A DNA stretch of 33,035 bases from Chitinophagales bacterium (GCA_016786765.1 JAEUUZ010000031.1:1-33035), one strand, 5' to 3'. Shown: positions 6,791-18,400, counted from the first letter of the stretch. The notes: generated by a model from the letters alone, not told the origin. Made by a program: numbers and translations.

Positions 6791-7318
6791 TCATCGGTTT
6801 CCTTCGTTTTGTTTTAATTTTTTTAAAAGAGCAACTTTTGCCCGTTGTATGAGCGACTCTGCAGCCTTTGAGCTCAATTCCATTATTTCTGCAATTTCAG
6901 CCAACGATTTATGTTCAATCTTGCTTAAAATCAAGGCTGTCCTTTGATTTTCTGGAAGATCATTGATTAATACAAATAGTGCAACTAGCGATTCTTTATT
7001 TTCCAATAGCACTCCGGGGTGGTCAAACGATTTAATATCATGCCTAATTGTTCCTGTATCTTCAAAAAACAGGGAAGAAAAAATACCTAATCGCTTTTTG
7101 CGTTTCTTGGCTTTGATATAATCTAACGACTTATTAATTGTAATTCGGTACATCCATGTGCTCAGTTTTGCATTTTGCTGAAACCCTTCAATAGATTGAT
7201 GTATAGACAGAAATACATCTTGTGTTATTTCTTCGGCATCTTCAGTATTTTGAACATACTGTAGCGCCAAGTTGTACACGAGGTCTTTGTGCGCATGATA
7301 GAGTTCTTCGAAATTCAA
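6791..7318 (-). CDS. ECF RNA polymerase sigma factor
   Basis: 175 residues with the two domains of group-IV sigma factors. Region 2 (about 5-75) includes DAEEITQDVFLSIHQ and KLSTWMYRITINKSLDYIK. Region 4 (about 115-170) includes LPENQRTALILSKIEHKSLAEIAEIM and the HTH SSKAAESLIQRAKVALLKKL. The best start is TTG at 7318 (MNFEELYHAHKDLVYNLA): no ATG fits the family start, and an in-frame stop lies shortly upstream. A TTG start may keep the level low. It heads the operon sigma, anti-sigma, sensor, MbnP, MbnH, YHYH and probably drives its own promoter, but no repeated promoter motif could be identified. Confidence 0.9.
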   Translation of the reverse strand: MNFEELYHAHKDLVYNLALQYVQNTEDAEEITQDVFLSIHQSIEGFQQNAKLSTWMYRITINKSLDYIKAKKRKKRLGIFSSLFFEDTGTIRHDIKSFDHPGVLLENKESLVALFVLINDLPENQRTALILSKIEHKSLAEIAEIMELSSKAAESLIQRAKVALLKKLKQNEGNR

Positions 7319-7405
7319 CTTTCCGATTCTTTTTCTAAAAATAATTTATTCAACAAACTATTTCTTTAAAAGCGCGTTCCTGTAATTTTCTATCTTCATA
7401 TTCGA

Positions 7406-8494
7406 GTGAAAACACCTAAACACATAATTCGCGGTCGCGGTGCGCAAAGTAATCCTACCAATCGATTTGAAAAAAAATCGGTGGAGCATTTTTTAGAAGA
7501 TTTGCCTACTGATGAAGAGCGCGAGGATTTGTTGTATCCGCATCCTAAAACGGTTTTCAAAGAAGTATTTCCGAAAACGATATTCAATAAAGTAACCAGT
7601 CCGGATTTGCCCTTTAGTTACAGCGCTAACCCCTATCAAGGATGTGAGCATGGTTGTGTGTATTGTTATGCGCGAAATACGCATGAATATTGGGGTTACA
7701 GTGCCGGGAAAGATTTCGAACAAATCATTTTGGTGAAGAAATCGGCACCTGAGTTGGTCAGACAAACATTGCAAAAGAAAAACTGGAAGCCTGAATTAGT
7801 CACCTTTTCGGGAAACACGGATTGTTATCAGCCCATTGAACGGAAGTTAGAGTTGACAAGAAACTGCTTGAAAGTATTTGCCGAATTCAAGCATCCTGTT
7901 GCTATTATCACCAAAAATGCAATGGTAGAGCGAGATACCGATATTTTGTCGGAGTTGGCAAAGCAGAATCTGACAACTGTAATTTTGTCTTTAAATACCT
8001 TAGATGATGAGGTAAAGGGGAAATTAGAGCCACGAACGTCTTCTGTGCGCAATGTTTTACGAACTATACGTTCACTCACCGATGCCGGAATTCCTGTTCA
8101 AGTGCTCGCTGCCCCTATTATACCTTCATTAAACGACAACAATATCATTGATTTAGTAAAGTCGGTGGCAGATGAGGGTGCTATTAATATTACTTATGAA
8201 GTGGTTCGACTGAACGGACAAATAGGTCCCATTTTTGAAGATTGGGCAGAATTGCATTATCCTGATCGGAAGAATAAAATTATGCATCATATTCAAGATT
8301 TACATGGCGGGAAAGTGAATGATAGCCGTTTTGGAATTCGGATGAAAGGAGAGGGCATTTGGGCTGATTTAATTCAACAACAATTTAAAGTAGCAAAGCA
8401 AAAGTATCTTCCTAAACCTAAAACTATCAACTTAGATTTCTCTCTTTTTAACCCCAAAACAGATCAGCAACTCAATTTGTTTAATATCGGATAG
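7406..8494 (+). CDS. Radical SAM protein, SPL-like (PA0069 family)
   Basis: 362 residues starting at GTG (MKTPKHIIRGRGAQSNPTNRF), a start well matched to the family. The [4Fe-4S] cluster motif is C80-x3-C84-x2-C87 (NPYQGCEHGCVYCYARNTHEYWGY), followed by the TIM-barrel elements TFSGNTDCYQPIE and ILSLNTLDDEV. The family is related to spore photoproduct lyase-like radical SAM enzymes, but its substrate is not established. It diverges from the sigma-factor operon across 87 bases. The gene downstream is a Fic protein in the same direction, 45 bases away; no functional link is evident. Confidence 0.85.
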   Translation: MKTPKHIIRGRGAQSNPTNRFEKKSVEHFLEDLPTDEEREDLLYPHPKTVFKEVFPKTIFNKVTSPDLPFSYSANPYQGCEHGCVYCYARNTHEYWGYSAGKDFEQIILVKKSAPELVRQTLQKKNWKPELVTFSGNTDCYQPIERKLELTRNCLKVFAEFKHPVAIITKNAMVERDTDILSELAKQNLTTVILSLNTLDDEVKGKLEPRTSSVRNVLRTIRSLTDAGIPVQVLAAPIIPSLNDNNIIDLVKSVADEGAINITYEVVRLNGQIGPIFEDWAELHYPDRKNKIMHHIQDLHGGKVNDSRFGIRMKGEGIWADLIQQQFKVAKQKYLPKPKTINLDFSLFNPKTDQQLNLFNIG

Positions 8495-8522
8495 GTTATT
8501 ACTTTTATTTGCCGATAATTTG

Positions 8523-8530
8523 TATGTTTG
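8523..8530 (+). promoter_or_regulatory. Possible -7 element (TATGTTTG) for the Fic gene
   Basis: TATGTTTG fits the Bacteroidota -7 consensus TAnnTTTG exactly, ten bases before the ATG at 8540. No good TTTG lies at the expected distance upstream, and the transcript would be nearly leaderless, so this is only a candidate. Confidence 0.25.
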
Positions 8531-8539
8531 TGTCGGTTT

Positions 8540-9499
8540 ATGTTTGATTTTAATTTATCCGATATTAGTGGGCTACAAGAATCTTTCGACAGATTAGCTG
8601 CAAAGAAGCAACGTTTAGTTGTCCAAAGGCCTTTGGCTGCTAATGTTTTAGCCAAAATTCGGGAAGGTTTAAACGTAGAATGGACCTACAATTCCAATAG
8701 TATTGAAGGTAATACGCTTACACTTAGAGAGACCAGAATTGTTTTGGAAGATGGGATGACAGTGAGTGGGAAGTCGCTTCGCGAACATTTCGAGATTACT
8801 AATCATCACGAGGCTATTGGTTATTTAGAAGAAATTGTAAACCCGCAGTATAACATTCGAGAGCGTGATATTTTAGACATACACGCTTTAGTAATGTCGA
8901 AAATTGAAAAAGAATTTGCAGGCCGGTTGCGCAATGGGGGTGTTCGTATTGTTGGGGCTAATTTTGTGCCCCCAAACCCGCTGAAAGTTCCGGTTCTGCT
9001 TCAATCGTTAATCGATTATATAAATACAAATCCATTGCAACTCAACGATGTTGTATTGGCTACGTTATTTCATCATCGTTTTGTTTGGATTCACCCTTTC
9101 TTTGATGGCAATGGTAGAACCGTTCGTTTGGCCATGAATCTCTTGTTGATGCGTTCGGGTTATCCTCCGGCTATCATTCTAAAGAACGATCGAAAAAAAT
9201 ATTACGATGCATTGAACCAAGCCAACAATGGATCATACAAGAAATTGTTGTTGTTGATGGTGCAGGCACTGGAACGCTCTTTAGATATTTACTTGAGTGC
9301 GTATCCCGGCACCTATGAAGAGTATAAAACGATTACAACTATTATCGAAGAAGAACAAATGCCATACGGGCAAGAGTACTTGAGTTTATTGGCACGTCAA
9401 GGGAAAATTGATGCGTACAAAGAAGGTCGAAATTGGCTAACAACCAAAACTGCAATTGACGATTATCTCAACAATCGTAAGCGGAAACGCAAGAAGTAA
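8540..9499 (+). CDS. Fic-domain protein with N-terminal autoinhibitory motif and C-terminal HTH
   Basis: 319 residues from ATG 8540 (MFDFNLSDISGLQ); an upstream TTG is possible but less likely. The Fic active-site loop HPFFDGNGR is at 185-193 (catalytic His185). The N-terminal inhibitory motif of class II Fic proteins, (S/T)xxxE(G/N), appears as S52-N-S-I-E56-G57. The flap region includes VGANFVPP (138-145). The last ~50 residues (YLSLLARQGKIDAYKEGRNW) resemble the excisionase-type HTH found at the end of many stand-alone Fic proteins. Such enzymes usually transfer AMP from ATP to protein hydroxyls; the target is unknown. No small antitoxin gene precedes it, as expected when the inhibitory helix is within the protein. 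Confidence 0.88.
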   Translation: MFDFNLSDISGLQESFDRLAAKKQRLVVQRPLAANVLAKIREGLNVEWTYNSNSIEGNTLTLRETRIVLEDGMTVSGKSLREHFEITNHHEAIGYLEEIVNPQYNIRERDILDIHALVMSKIEKEFAGRLRNGGVRIVGANFVPPNPLKVPVLLQSLIDYINTNPLQLNDVVLATLFHHRFVWIHPFFDGNGRTVRLAMNLLLMRSGYPPAIILKNDRKKYYDALNQANNGSYKKLLLLMVQALERSLDIYLSAYPGTYEEYKTITTIIEEEQMPYGQEYLSLLARQGKIDAYKEGRNWLTTKTAIDDYLNNRKRKRKK

Positions 9500-9504
9500 A
9501 TGCC

Positions 9505-9533
9505 GAAACGACAGTGCAACTGGATTTCGTTTC
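9505..9533. terminator. Hairpin between convergent genes
   Basis: GAAACGA (9505-9511) and TCGTTTC (9527-9533) enclose a nested CAGT-GCA-ACTG stem. It fills the 38-base gap between the convergent Fic and YiiX-like genes, but lacks a strong T-tract on either side. Confidence 0.35.
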
Positions 9534-9537
9534 CTGT

Positions 9538-10128
9538 TTATAAAACTCTATATTTCATTTCCACGCGTTTATCGCTCCATATATCGTCAGGCGTTAACAT
9601 TCGATTTTTGGGAATAAAAGTAATACCTGCTTTGGCAAAGCACTCGTATACTAATTCCGAGCAAACATATTTTTTATCGCGTTTTCGTTTGCCGATTTGA
9701 AACAAAATGCGCAAGGCTATACGAATGATTTCTGAATTATCGTAGGGTTTGGTTAGTTCGTCTAAGCCAAAGCTAATCGCATTGTTCATGGCTTGTATAT
9801 CGGGCGTAGGCTGCAATTTAGCAATAATCACTTGCCCTTTGTAGGGCCTATTTTTTCCGTGATAATCTTTCACATATTTCGAGAGCGGTGCTAAGCGTAC
9901 GCCATACATTTTCTCGCTTTCAAGTACTAATATTCTACCAAGATTATCGTCTTTATATATCATACCTACATGACTCCATACTGATGCTGTGAAATGTTGA
10001 ATTAATTTCGAAAAACGATAATCGCCAGAGCAAAAAATTAAATCACCAGTTTTCAGTTCATCGCGAATAGTCAGATAATCAATCTTGTCTACACGTTTTA
10101 TGTCTTTTTTCGTAATTGCTTGGCCCAT
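9538..10128 (-). CDS. YiiX-like permuted NlpC/P60 cysteine hydrolase
   Basis: 196 residues. The motifs are those of the circularly permuted papain-like YiiX/YebB group: LKTGDLIFCSG near the start, SHVGMIYKD with the probable catalytic His53, a Glu in VLESE (about 70), and YVCSELVYECF with the probable nucleophile Cys156. No signal peptide is visible, so it may be cytoplasmic. Members act on amide or ester bonds of peptidoglycan or lipid substrates; the specific substrate here is unknown. It stands alone on the minus strand, convergent with the Fic gene and divergent from the E1 gene. Confidence 0.8.
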   Translation of the reverse strand: MGQAITKKDIKRVDKIDYLTIRDELKTGDLIFCSGDYRFSKLIQHFTASVWSHVGMIYKDDNLGRILVLESEKMYGVRLAPLSKYVKDYHGKNRPYKGQVIIAKLQPTPDIQAMNNAISFGLDELTKPYDNSEIIRIALRILFQIGKRKRDKKYVCSELVYECFAKAGITFIPKNRMLTPDDIWSDKRVEMKYRVL

Positions 10129-10189
10129 AACAAAAGTTATCTGTTGTTGAATTATTGAAATTACAATTCTATTCTTAAAATTGTTGTAA

Positions 10190-12253
10190 ATGAAAGTAGA
10201 CCAACAACTTTACCTCAACGCTTTTGAAAAGATGTGCAAGGCAAAAGCCATGACCACACTGTATGAAGAGCGAAAAGATATTTGTGCCAAGTATGTGCAT
10301 GCCACTTCAAGAGGGCATGAAACCATTCAATTGGCTGCAGCTTTGCAATTGAAGCCACAAGATTTTGTATACCCCTATTACCGTGACGATTCCATGTTAT
10401 TGGGCATGGGATTTACACCTTACGATTTAATGTTACAATTGCTGGCCAAGGGTTCTGATTATTTTTCGGGCGGAAGAACGTATTACTCTCATCCCAGTAG
10501 TAATAGGGCCGATTTGCCAAAAATTCCACATCAATCTTCGGCTACCGGTATGCAAGCCATACCGGCTACCGGCTCAGCGCAGGGGATACAATATAAAGAA
10601 ATCCAAGGTATTGAAACCTATCCAAGAGGTCAAGAACCCATTGTGTTTTGCTCTTTAGGCGATGCCTGTGTTACCGAAGGCGAAGTGGCAGAGGCCTTTC
10701 AAATGGCGGCTTTACACCAGTTTCCGATATTGTATTTAGTGCAAGATAATGATTGGGATATCTCGGCCCATTCCTCTGAAATCCGCGCTATGGATGCCTC
10801 TGAATATGCGAAAGGATTTAAGGGTATTGAAGTAATATCTATAGACGGAACTGATCCGGAAGTCAGCTTTCAAACATTATACACGGCCATCGAAAAGATT
10901 CGAGAAACGCGAAAACCAATCTTGGTTCATGCTAAGGTACCTTTGTTGAACCACCATACATCCGGTGTTCGAAAAGAATGGTATAGAAGTGTTGATAATC
11001 TCGAACAAGATGCAGTACGCGATCCTTTTCCAAAATTCAGAGCTTTTTTGTTGAATCAGCATTTTGCCGATGAAAATACGTTAGCCGCTATTGAAAATGC
11101 CGCCATTCTTGAGGTGCATAACGATTTTGAGAATGCGATAAAAGAAGCTAGTCCGGATGCCGATGAATTATATAAACACATTTTTGCACCAAGTCAAGTA
11201 GGTGAAGCAGGGGATAGAGAACCCAAAGGTGGGGAAGTGGTGATGATGGTGGATGCTGCTCTTCATGCAGTAGATGAAATTCTAGCCAAGCATCCGGAAG
11301 CCTTGCTCTATGGGCAAGATGTGGGTGGTGAACTTGGTGGTGTGTTCCGAGAAGCGGCACTTTTAGCTAAAAAGTATGGCGATGAGCGTGTATTCAATAC
11401 CCCAATCATGGAGGCTTATATTATTGGAAGTACAGTTGGGATGAGCGCTGTGGGTTGCAAGCCCATTGTTGAAGTGCAATTTGCGGATTATATTTTTCCG
11501 GGAGTGAATCAATTGTTTACGGAAGTGTCGCGGTCGTGTTATTTAAGTAATGGTAAATGGCCGGTGCAATCTTTAATTCGTATTCCTATTGGGGCTTATG
11601 GAAGTGGAGGTCCTTATCATTCATCGAGTGTAGAGTCGGTAGTATTACAAATGAAAGGTGTAAAGGTGCTTTATCCTTCGAATGCAGCCGATATGAAAGG
11701 TTTGTTGAAAGCAGGCTTTTATGATCCCAATCCGGTAGTGATTTTTGAGCATAAAGGATTGTATTGGAGTAAAGTAAAAGGAACCGAAGCGGCTAAAACG
11801 ATTGAGCCGGATGCCGATTACATTGTTCCAATTGGGAAAGGACGAGTGGCATTGGAAGCGCAAAAGGGACATATAGAAAATGGCGAAACGCTATGTGTGA
11901 TTACCTACGGAATGGGAGTACATTGGGCATTAAATGCAGCAAAACATTTTGAAGGACAAATAGAGATTATTGATTTACGCTCGTTAAATCCCTTAGACGA
12001 GGAGCTGATATTTGAAACGGTAAAACGACATGGGAAAGTGATTGTGCTTACTGAAGAAACGATTAGTTTTTCATTTGCCGAATCCCTAGCCGGTCGAATT
12101 TCAAGTAAATGCTTTACTTATCTTGATGCACCGGTTCAGGTTATTGGTGCTGCCAATACCCCCGCTATTCCTTTAAATGAGAATTTAGAAAAGGCGATGT
12201 TGCCCAATGCTGAAAAAGTGGCAGATGGGATTAATCGATTGTTGAAATTTTAG
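10190..12253 (+). CDS. Branched-chain 2-oxoacid dehydrogenase E1, fused alpha and beta subunits
   Basis: 687 residues, combining E1-alpha (about 1-310) and E1-beta (about 345-687) as is usual in Bacteroidota. The alpha part has YPYYRDDSMLLGMG, SGGRTYYSHPS and the thiamine diphosphate motif GDACVTEG (157-164) closing at Asn187. The beta part has LLYGQDVGGELGGVFREA, FNTPIMEAYIIGSTVGMSA and VQSLIRIPIGAYGSGGPYHS. The enzyme decarboxylates branched-chain 2-oxoacids from Val, Leu and Ile and passes the acyl group to the E2 lipoyl protein, feeding branched fatty acid synthesis and catabolism. E2 and E3 genes are not in the window, so the complex is encoded at scattered loci. A pyruvate-type specificity cannot be fully excluded. 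Confidence 0.85.
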   Translation: MKVDQQLYLNAFEKMCKAKAMTTLYEERKDICAKYVHATSRGHETIQLAAALQLKPQDFVYPYYRDDSMLLGMGFTPYDLMLQLLAKGSDYFSGGRTYYSHPSSNRADLPKIPHQSSATGMQAIPATGSAQGIQYKEIQGIETYPRGQEPIVFCSLGDACVTEGEVAEAFQMAALHQFPILYLVQDNDWDISAHSSEIRAMDASEYAKGFKGIEVISIDGTDPEVSFQTLYTAIEKIRETRKPILVHAKVPLLNHHTSGVRKEWYRSVDNLEQDAVRDPFPKFRAFLLNQHFADENTLAAIENAAILEVHNDFENAIKEASPDADELYKHIFAPSQVGEAGDREPKGGEVVMMVDAALHAVDEILAKHPEALLYGQDVGGELGGVFREAALLAKKYGDERVFNTPIMEAYIIGSTVGMSAVGCKPIVEVQFADYIFPGVNQLFTEVSRSCYLSNGKWPVQSLIRIPIGAYGSGGPYHSSSVESVVLQMKGVKVLYPSNAADMKGLLKAGFYDPNPVVIFEHKGLYWSKVKGTEAAKTIEPDADYIVPIGKGRVALEAQKGHIENGETLCVITYGMGVHWALNAAKHFEGQIEIIDLRSLNPLDEELIFETVKRHGKVIVLTEETISFSFAESLAGRISSKCFTYLDAPVQVIGAANTPAIPLNENLEKAMLPNAEKVADGINRLLKF

Positions 12254-12348
12254 GGAGGAACTTATCTGAATTTTTGCCAACTAACAGCGTACTTTAGAAT
12301 GAAGTTGGTGTTAGCTTCATGTTGAATGCTTTGAATCGATCGCGATTG

Positions 12349-12379
12349 TTTGCTGAAATGTTAAAATGAGGTTGTTTTG
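12349..12379 (+). promoter_or_regulatory. Candidate promoter of the giant adhesin gene
   Basis: TTTG (12349-12352), 19 bases, TTGTTTTG (12372-12379): a match to the Bacteroidota TTTG-N19-TAnnTTTG promoter with one mismatch in the -7 box. It would start transcription about 30 bases before the ATG. Confidence 0.35.
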
Positions 12380-12417
12380 GCTTTAATTGTGCATTTTCGG
12401 ACCACTAAATCATAGAC

Positions 12418-15400
12418 ATGAAACTAAAATCTTTACTTGCACTCGCCCTTTTAATTGTCTCTTCACAATTTGTACAAGCACAAATTACAGCACAAATTGG
12501 TACAGGCAATGATGTGCCGGCCAATACACTTTATAGTCCGATATATCGATTTTCGGCAACATCAACAACAAATGCTGCTAAAAGCGACATTCTCTTTACG
12601 CAGGCTGAATTAGCTGCTGCCGGTATTTATGCGGGGTCAACCATTACTAAGTTGGAGTTCAATAAAACGAATGTCGATAGTTTTATTGTACCAGCCAACT
12701 ATACCCTCTACATGGGAAATACGACTAATACAACCTTACCCACCACCACCACTTGGGCTTCAATTTTAACTTCACACACACAAGTATACACTAGTTCAGC
12801 GTTCAAGTTGCCTAACACTTCAGGTTGGGTAGCCATTAATGTTTCACCATTTGTTTATACCGGAGGTTCTTTAGAGATAGCTTCTGATTTAACCATGACC
12901 GGTAATGGCGGTGCTTCCGGATCATTCAAGTGGGAGTATACAGCTACAACTCCAGCAACAATGATTGTGGGTGTAACAGGTACAGGAACAACCCTAAATG
13001 GAAGTGTTGCAGCATATAAATTTCGCCCAAACATTCGAATTACGTATTCTCCGGCTGCCTCTGTAAATGGAGCGTTGAGTTTAATTACATCTCCAACAAG
13101 TATTTGTCCTTCAGCGACAGATGTTGCTGTTGATTTTTCTAATGCAGGATTAGATACTATAACTTCTGCTATTATTAATTGGTCGGTAAATGGAGTATTA
13201 CAAACACCCGATACTTTTGTAGGCTCATTGCCGCAAGGGGCATCCACTAACCTAACTCTAGGTTCTTATAGTTTTGCTTCAGGAACTTCTTATGATTTAG
13301 TATGTTTTATTTCAAGTGTGAATGGGGTAGCGGATCCTTTTACGTCTAATGATACACTCAAAAAACTTGGTTTTTTAACCGGTCTTTCCGGTAACTATAC
13401 CATTAATAGTGGTGCTTCTACGAGTGGAACAAATTTTGCCAGTTTCACCGCTTTTGCTCAAGCTTTAAATGCTTATGGTGTTTGTGGATCTGTAGTAGCA
13501 ACTGTTACACCCGGCTCCGGTCCATATAACGAACAGATTAAATTTAATCAGATTTTAGGGGCTAGTTCTTCCAATAGTGTTACCATTAAAGGAAACAATG
13601 AAGTACTTACCTTCGCTCCAACAGTAGGCGCAAACTATATTGTTGCATTAGATGGTACTGATTATTTTACTATCGATAGCTTAAAATTGATCGGAACAGA
13701 TCTTACATACGGAGGTGGAATAGTACTAACGAATGGAACCAGTAGAAACGTTATTCAAAATTGCACTATTGATTTATCGGCAGTTACAAGTACCGGTACA
13801 AACTCGGCCGGTATTGCATTAACAGGAAGTTTCAGCTCACTAACAACGGTTGGATATGTAGGCGGACAGAATCTGTTTATGAATAATGTGATTAAAGGGG
13901 GAGCAAATGGAGGCCCTTACTTCGGGATTACAACTTCCGGTGTTGCCGGTGCAGTAGGAACCAACGAAAATCAATTTATCGGGAATAAAATTTCAGATTT
14001 CTATTCTTATGGTTTTCGACTACAAAATATGAATACCGCCTTTGTATCACAAAATGAAATTTTTAGACCGCTGCGTTCCACTACCACCACTTTTTATGGG
14101 ATTTATCTGGTAACATTAACTCCAAATGCTATCATAGAGAAGAATTTAGTACATGATGCTTTTACGGGAATTCCAACCAGTACTTCGGCATGCTACCCAT
14201 TCTATTTTTCTGCTTTAGCTACAGTGCCCGGGCAAGAAGTAGTTGTAAAAAACAACCAGGTATATAACATAAATGGTGCCGGTACTATTTATAATTATTA
14301 CCTCACTGCAGCCAAAGGGGTGAATTTCTATCATAATACTGTAGCGATAGATGGTGGTTCCGGAACCACTGCTACTTATGGTTTTTATACAACATCTACA
14401 ACTGATTCTATTCGTTATGTCAATAATATAATGAGTATCACAAGAAATAGTACCGGTGCTAAATATGGCTATTATTTAAGTACTACTCCTGCTAATTTTT
14501 ATGCTAATTATAACGACATATATGTGAGTTCTGCATCTGGAACAAATGCAGTAGGGTATATTTCTGCTACACCGCAATTGACCTTACTCGATTGGCAAAC
14601 AGCTACGTTTGAGGATTCCAATTCAGTTTCGGTCGATCCTTCATTCGCCAGCTTGTTAACTCCTGATTTAACTCCAGGTGCCGGTCCTTTGAACAATTCA
14701 GGGGCTAACTTACAAGCTATTGTGAATGATGATTATAATGGAGTAGCAAGACCAATTAAACCCGATATGGGCGCATTGGAATTTACCCCACTGAATGATG
14801 AAGCCGGAGTTGCTGAAATTATTAACGGTTTTTGTGCCAGCATAACCGATAGTATTTATGTGCGGGTGAAAAATTATGGATTAGTTACATTAACATCTGT
14901 AAAAGTATATTGTACTGTAGATGGCACACCAACACCAAATAGCGGTAATACGTATAGTCTTAATGTTACTTCAACGAATGATACGTTATTAAATATGGGT
15001 GCATTCTCTTTTGCTCCGGGTAGCACTCCGCAAATTATTGCATTTACATCGCTTCCTAATACGAATGCAGATGTAAATACGACTAACGATACATTAACCA
15101 AAACCGAGCTTTTAGGGTTAACTGGTAACTATACTATTAATAGTGCGCTACCAACCGGTGGAATAAACTTTCAAACCCTTAACGATGCAGCAACTGCATT
15201 GAATAACTACGGTGTTTGTGGGCCGGTTGTGTTTGATGTAGCGGTTGGAAGTGGTCCGTATATTAACGATCAAGTGACCCTCAATCAAATTAATGGGGCA
15301 TCGGCAGTTAATACCATTACGTTTCATGGACATGGAGAGCGAGCAGAATTCCTTTCCACCAACACGGGTAAGCGTGCGCAATTCAACTTCAATGGTTCAG

Positions 15401-18400
15401 ATTATGTAACTGTTGACAGTTTTGTTATTGTAGCATTAGGTTCTACAACTGCTCAATACGGTGTTGGATTTGCCTTATACAACACTACCGATTACAATCA
15501 AATTATTGGTAATAAAATCTATGTTGATTCCACTTTGGGTTCAACCAATTATGCAGGTGTTTTTATTTCGGCTTCTGCATCTAGTCCTACAGCCACTGGA
15601 GCAGCAACCGGAACCTACAATTTGATATCCGATAACGAAATTTACGGTGGGTATTATGGAATTAGTATCGTTGGACAAAGTTCCTCCATACTTCGAAAAA
15701 ACAACAAAATAATCAACAACAAGATTAGTAGGTTTTTCTACTATGGTGTATACAATTACTATCAAGACTCTTCTGTTATTTCAGGAAATATAGTAACAGG
15801 TGGTCGTTATTCTTATGCCACTTTCCCAACAACACAGTATGGTATGTATCCTTATTATAACGACAATATACTTGTTGCTAACAACACTGTTACTACTCGA
15901 GCAACAACAACGGTATATGGTATAAATGTTTATTTCAACGACAATTTTGTTGTAGAAAACAATAAAATATGGGTGGATTCCGGAACAACAAGTTACGGAC
16001 TTTACTTATATACAGGAAAAAGCACCAACTTTTTGATACCAGCTAAAGCCACTAACAATTTTGTAACGTGTACTAACGGAAGTACTGTTTATGGAGTTTA
16101 TCCTTACAACTGTGCTTACGTGGATGTTTTTCATAACAGCGTAAATGTTACCGGTGGAACAGCAACGGCTGGTAGAGCATTCTACATCAATAGAACAACC
16201 GGGGCTTACAATGATCTCCGTTTGTTTAACAACATTGGCGTAAACACCGGCTTAGGGTATGCCATTGAAGTAAGTAATACAGCCCATACTTTAGGCTATA
16301 TTACCGGGATGGATAATAACGATTGGTATGGAACCGGTGTTGCTCCATACCGTTACAATAACATAAACTGTGCTACAATTAGCGCTTGGAAATCTACAAG
16401 TGCATGGGATACGAATTCAGTTGCCGTGCCACCACTCTTTAACTCTATTACGGATCTACATGTAGTTTCGAATTTTCTAAATGATAGAGGGAAAACGGGT
16501 CTAGGAGTAAATGTAGATATTGATGGTGATGTTCGCTGTCCACAGCCGGGTTGTGCCGGTTCAAGGCTACGTCCGGATATTGGTGCGGATGAATTTTTAG
16601 GTACACCTGTATCTATTGACTTTGCCATGGATGCCATTTTATCTCCGGTGCAAAAGCAATGTTATACCAATGCTGAGGTAGTAAAAGTTCGGGTAAAAAA
16701 TGCCAATGCGCAAACTATTTATTTTGGCGTTAATCCTGTAACCGTAACTGTTTCAGTAACCGGTCCAAATCCAACAACTTTCCCTGCGGTAGTAATAAAT
16801 GCCGATTCTTTATTGGCGGATTCAACGCTCGAATTGACTATAAGTGCCGGCTACGATATGTCTGCTCTAGGCACTTACAGTTTTAAAGCTATTGTATCAG
16901 AACCTTCTGATGCATTAGGCTACAACGACACTTTGAATAAAACAGTAGTGTTTAGCGTTGGTTCTATTGCTAATAAAACGGCTCAAATCTGTGCAGGTGG
17001 AAATCATACTTTAAAACTAAATGGTGTTGTAGGGCCTATTCAATGGCAATCTTATGATTCGGTGAACACTGTTTGGGTAAATGAATCGGGAGCTAACTTT
17101 GATTCAGTTATTTATACTGTTACTCCGCCTTCTACTCGATTATATAGAGCATTGGTGTGTGGAACTTATATATCCGATTCTGTTTTAGTTACCGTAAACA
17201 ACCCGCAAACTCCGATTGTTAACCACGATACAATTTGCGGACCCGGTGTAGCTTTTCTTTCTGCCACTGCAGGAGGAACATTAAAATGGTATGATTCGCC
17301 AACGGCAACAACTGTTTTAACTACTGGAGCTACGTATTCGCCAAATGTTACCTCTACCGATACTTTTTATGTTCAAAATTCACAAGGGTTAGGCAACATT
17401 GAGAATGTGGGAAGAACAACGAACGGAACATCTTCCTTTATTACACAAACCATAGGATGGGGGTTGAACTTTACCGCTAATGTTGACTTTTTATTACAAT
17501 CTGTAACTGTTTTCCCTGTTGGAACAGGAACCATGACCATTCATATTTTAAGTCCAACGAATACAATATTACAATCTACAGCTCCTATTAGCGTAAGTGG
17601 AACCGGTGGGACAACACCAAATGTACTTCCAATTAATTTAACTATTCCGCAAGGTAATTACAAAATTGGGATGACATCTACCGGCATTACCAATTTAGTA
17701 AGAGAGAGTTCCGGCAATTCGTTTCCATATAACTCTCCTTCCAATGCAGTGTCGATTACTTCCGGAAGTTCCGGAACTGCAACATCTACTGCTTATTATT
17801 GGTTTTACAATTGGCAAATTGCAACACCATGTGTGAGTCCACGCATTCCGGTAATTGCAACTGTGAATCCGTTACCTACAGTGAATGTGGGTAATGATAC
17901 TACATTATGTCCTTCATCAACACTTACATTGGATGCCGGTAACACCGGTAGTACTTACGCTTGGAATGATTTGACAACGAATCAAACCAACACCGTAAGT
18001 ACTGCAGGATTATATTCCGTAACTGTAACCAATGCTGCAGGTTGTGCAAAAGCAGATAGTATTCAGGTAAATGTGGCTTCGCCTATAGTTGTTGATTTAG
18101 GTGCAGATACAACACAATGTGCCGGTACTATTGTCTTAGATGCCGGAAATGCAACATTATCGCATTTATGGAACAATGCTACAACAACCCAAACATTAAC
18201 GGCATCAACTTCTGGATCTTACAGTGTTAAAGTAACAGACGCCTTTGGCTGTAATGCATTCGATACCGTTTTGGTAACTATCAATCAGAATCCTATTGTT
18301 GCTTTAGGTACTGATACTGCTCAATGTGCCGGAACGGTTATATTGAATGCGGGAAATACTGGTGCCGGTTATTTATGGAATGATGCTTCTTCTGCTCAAA

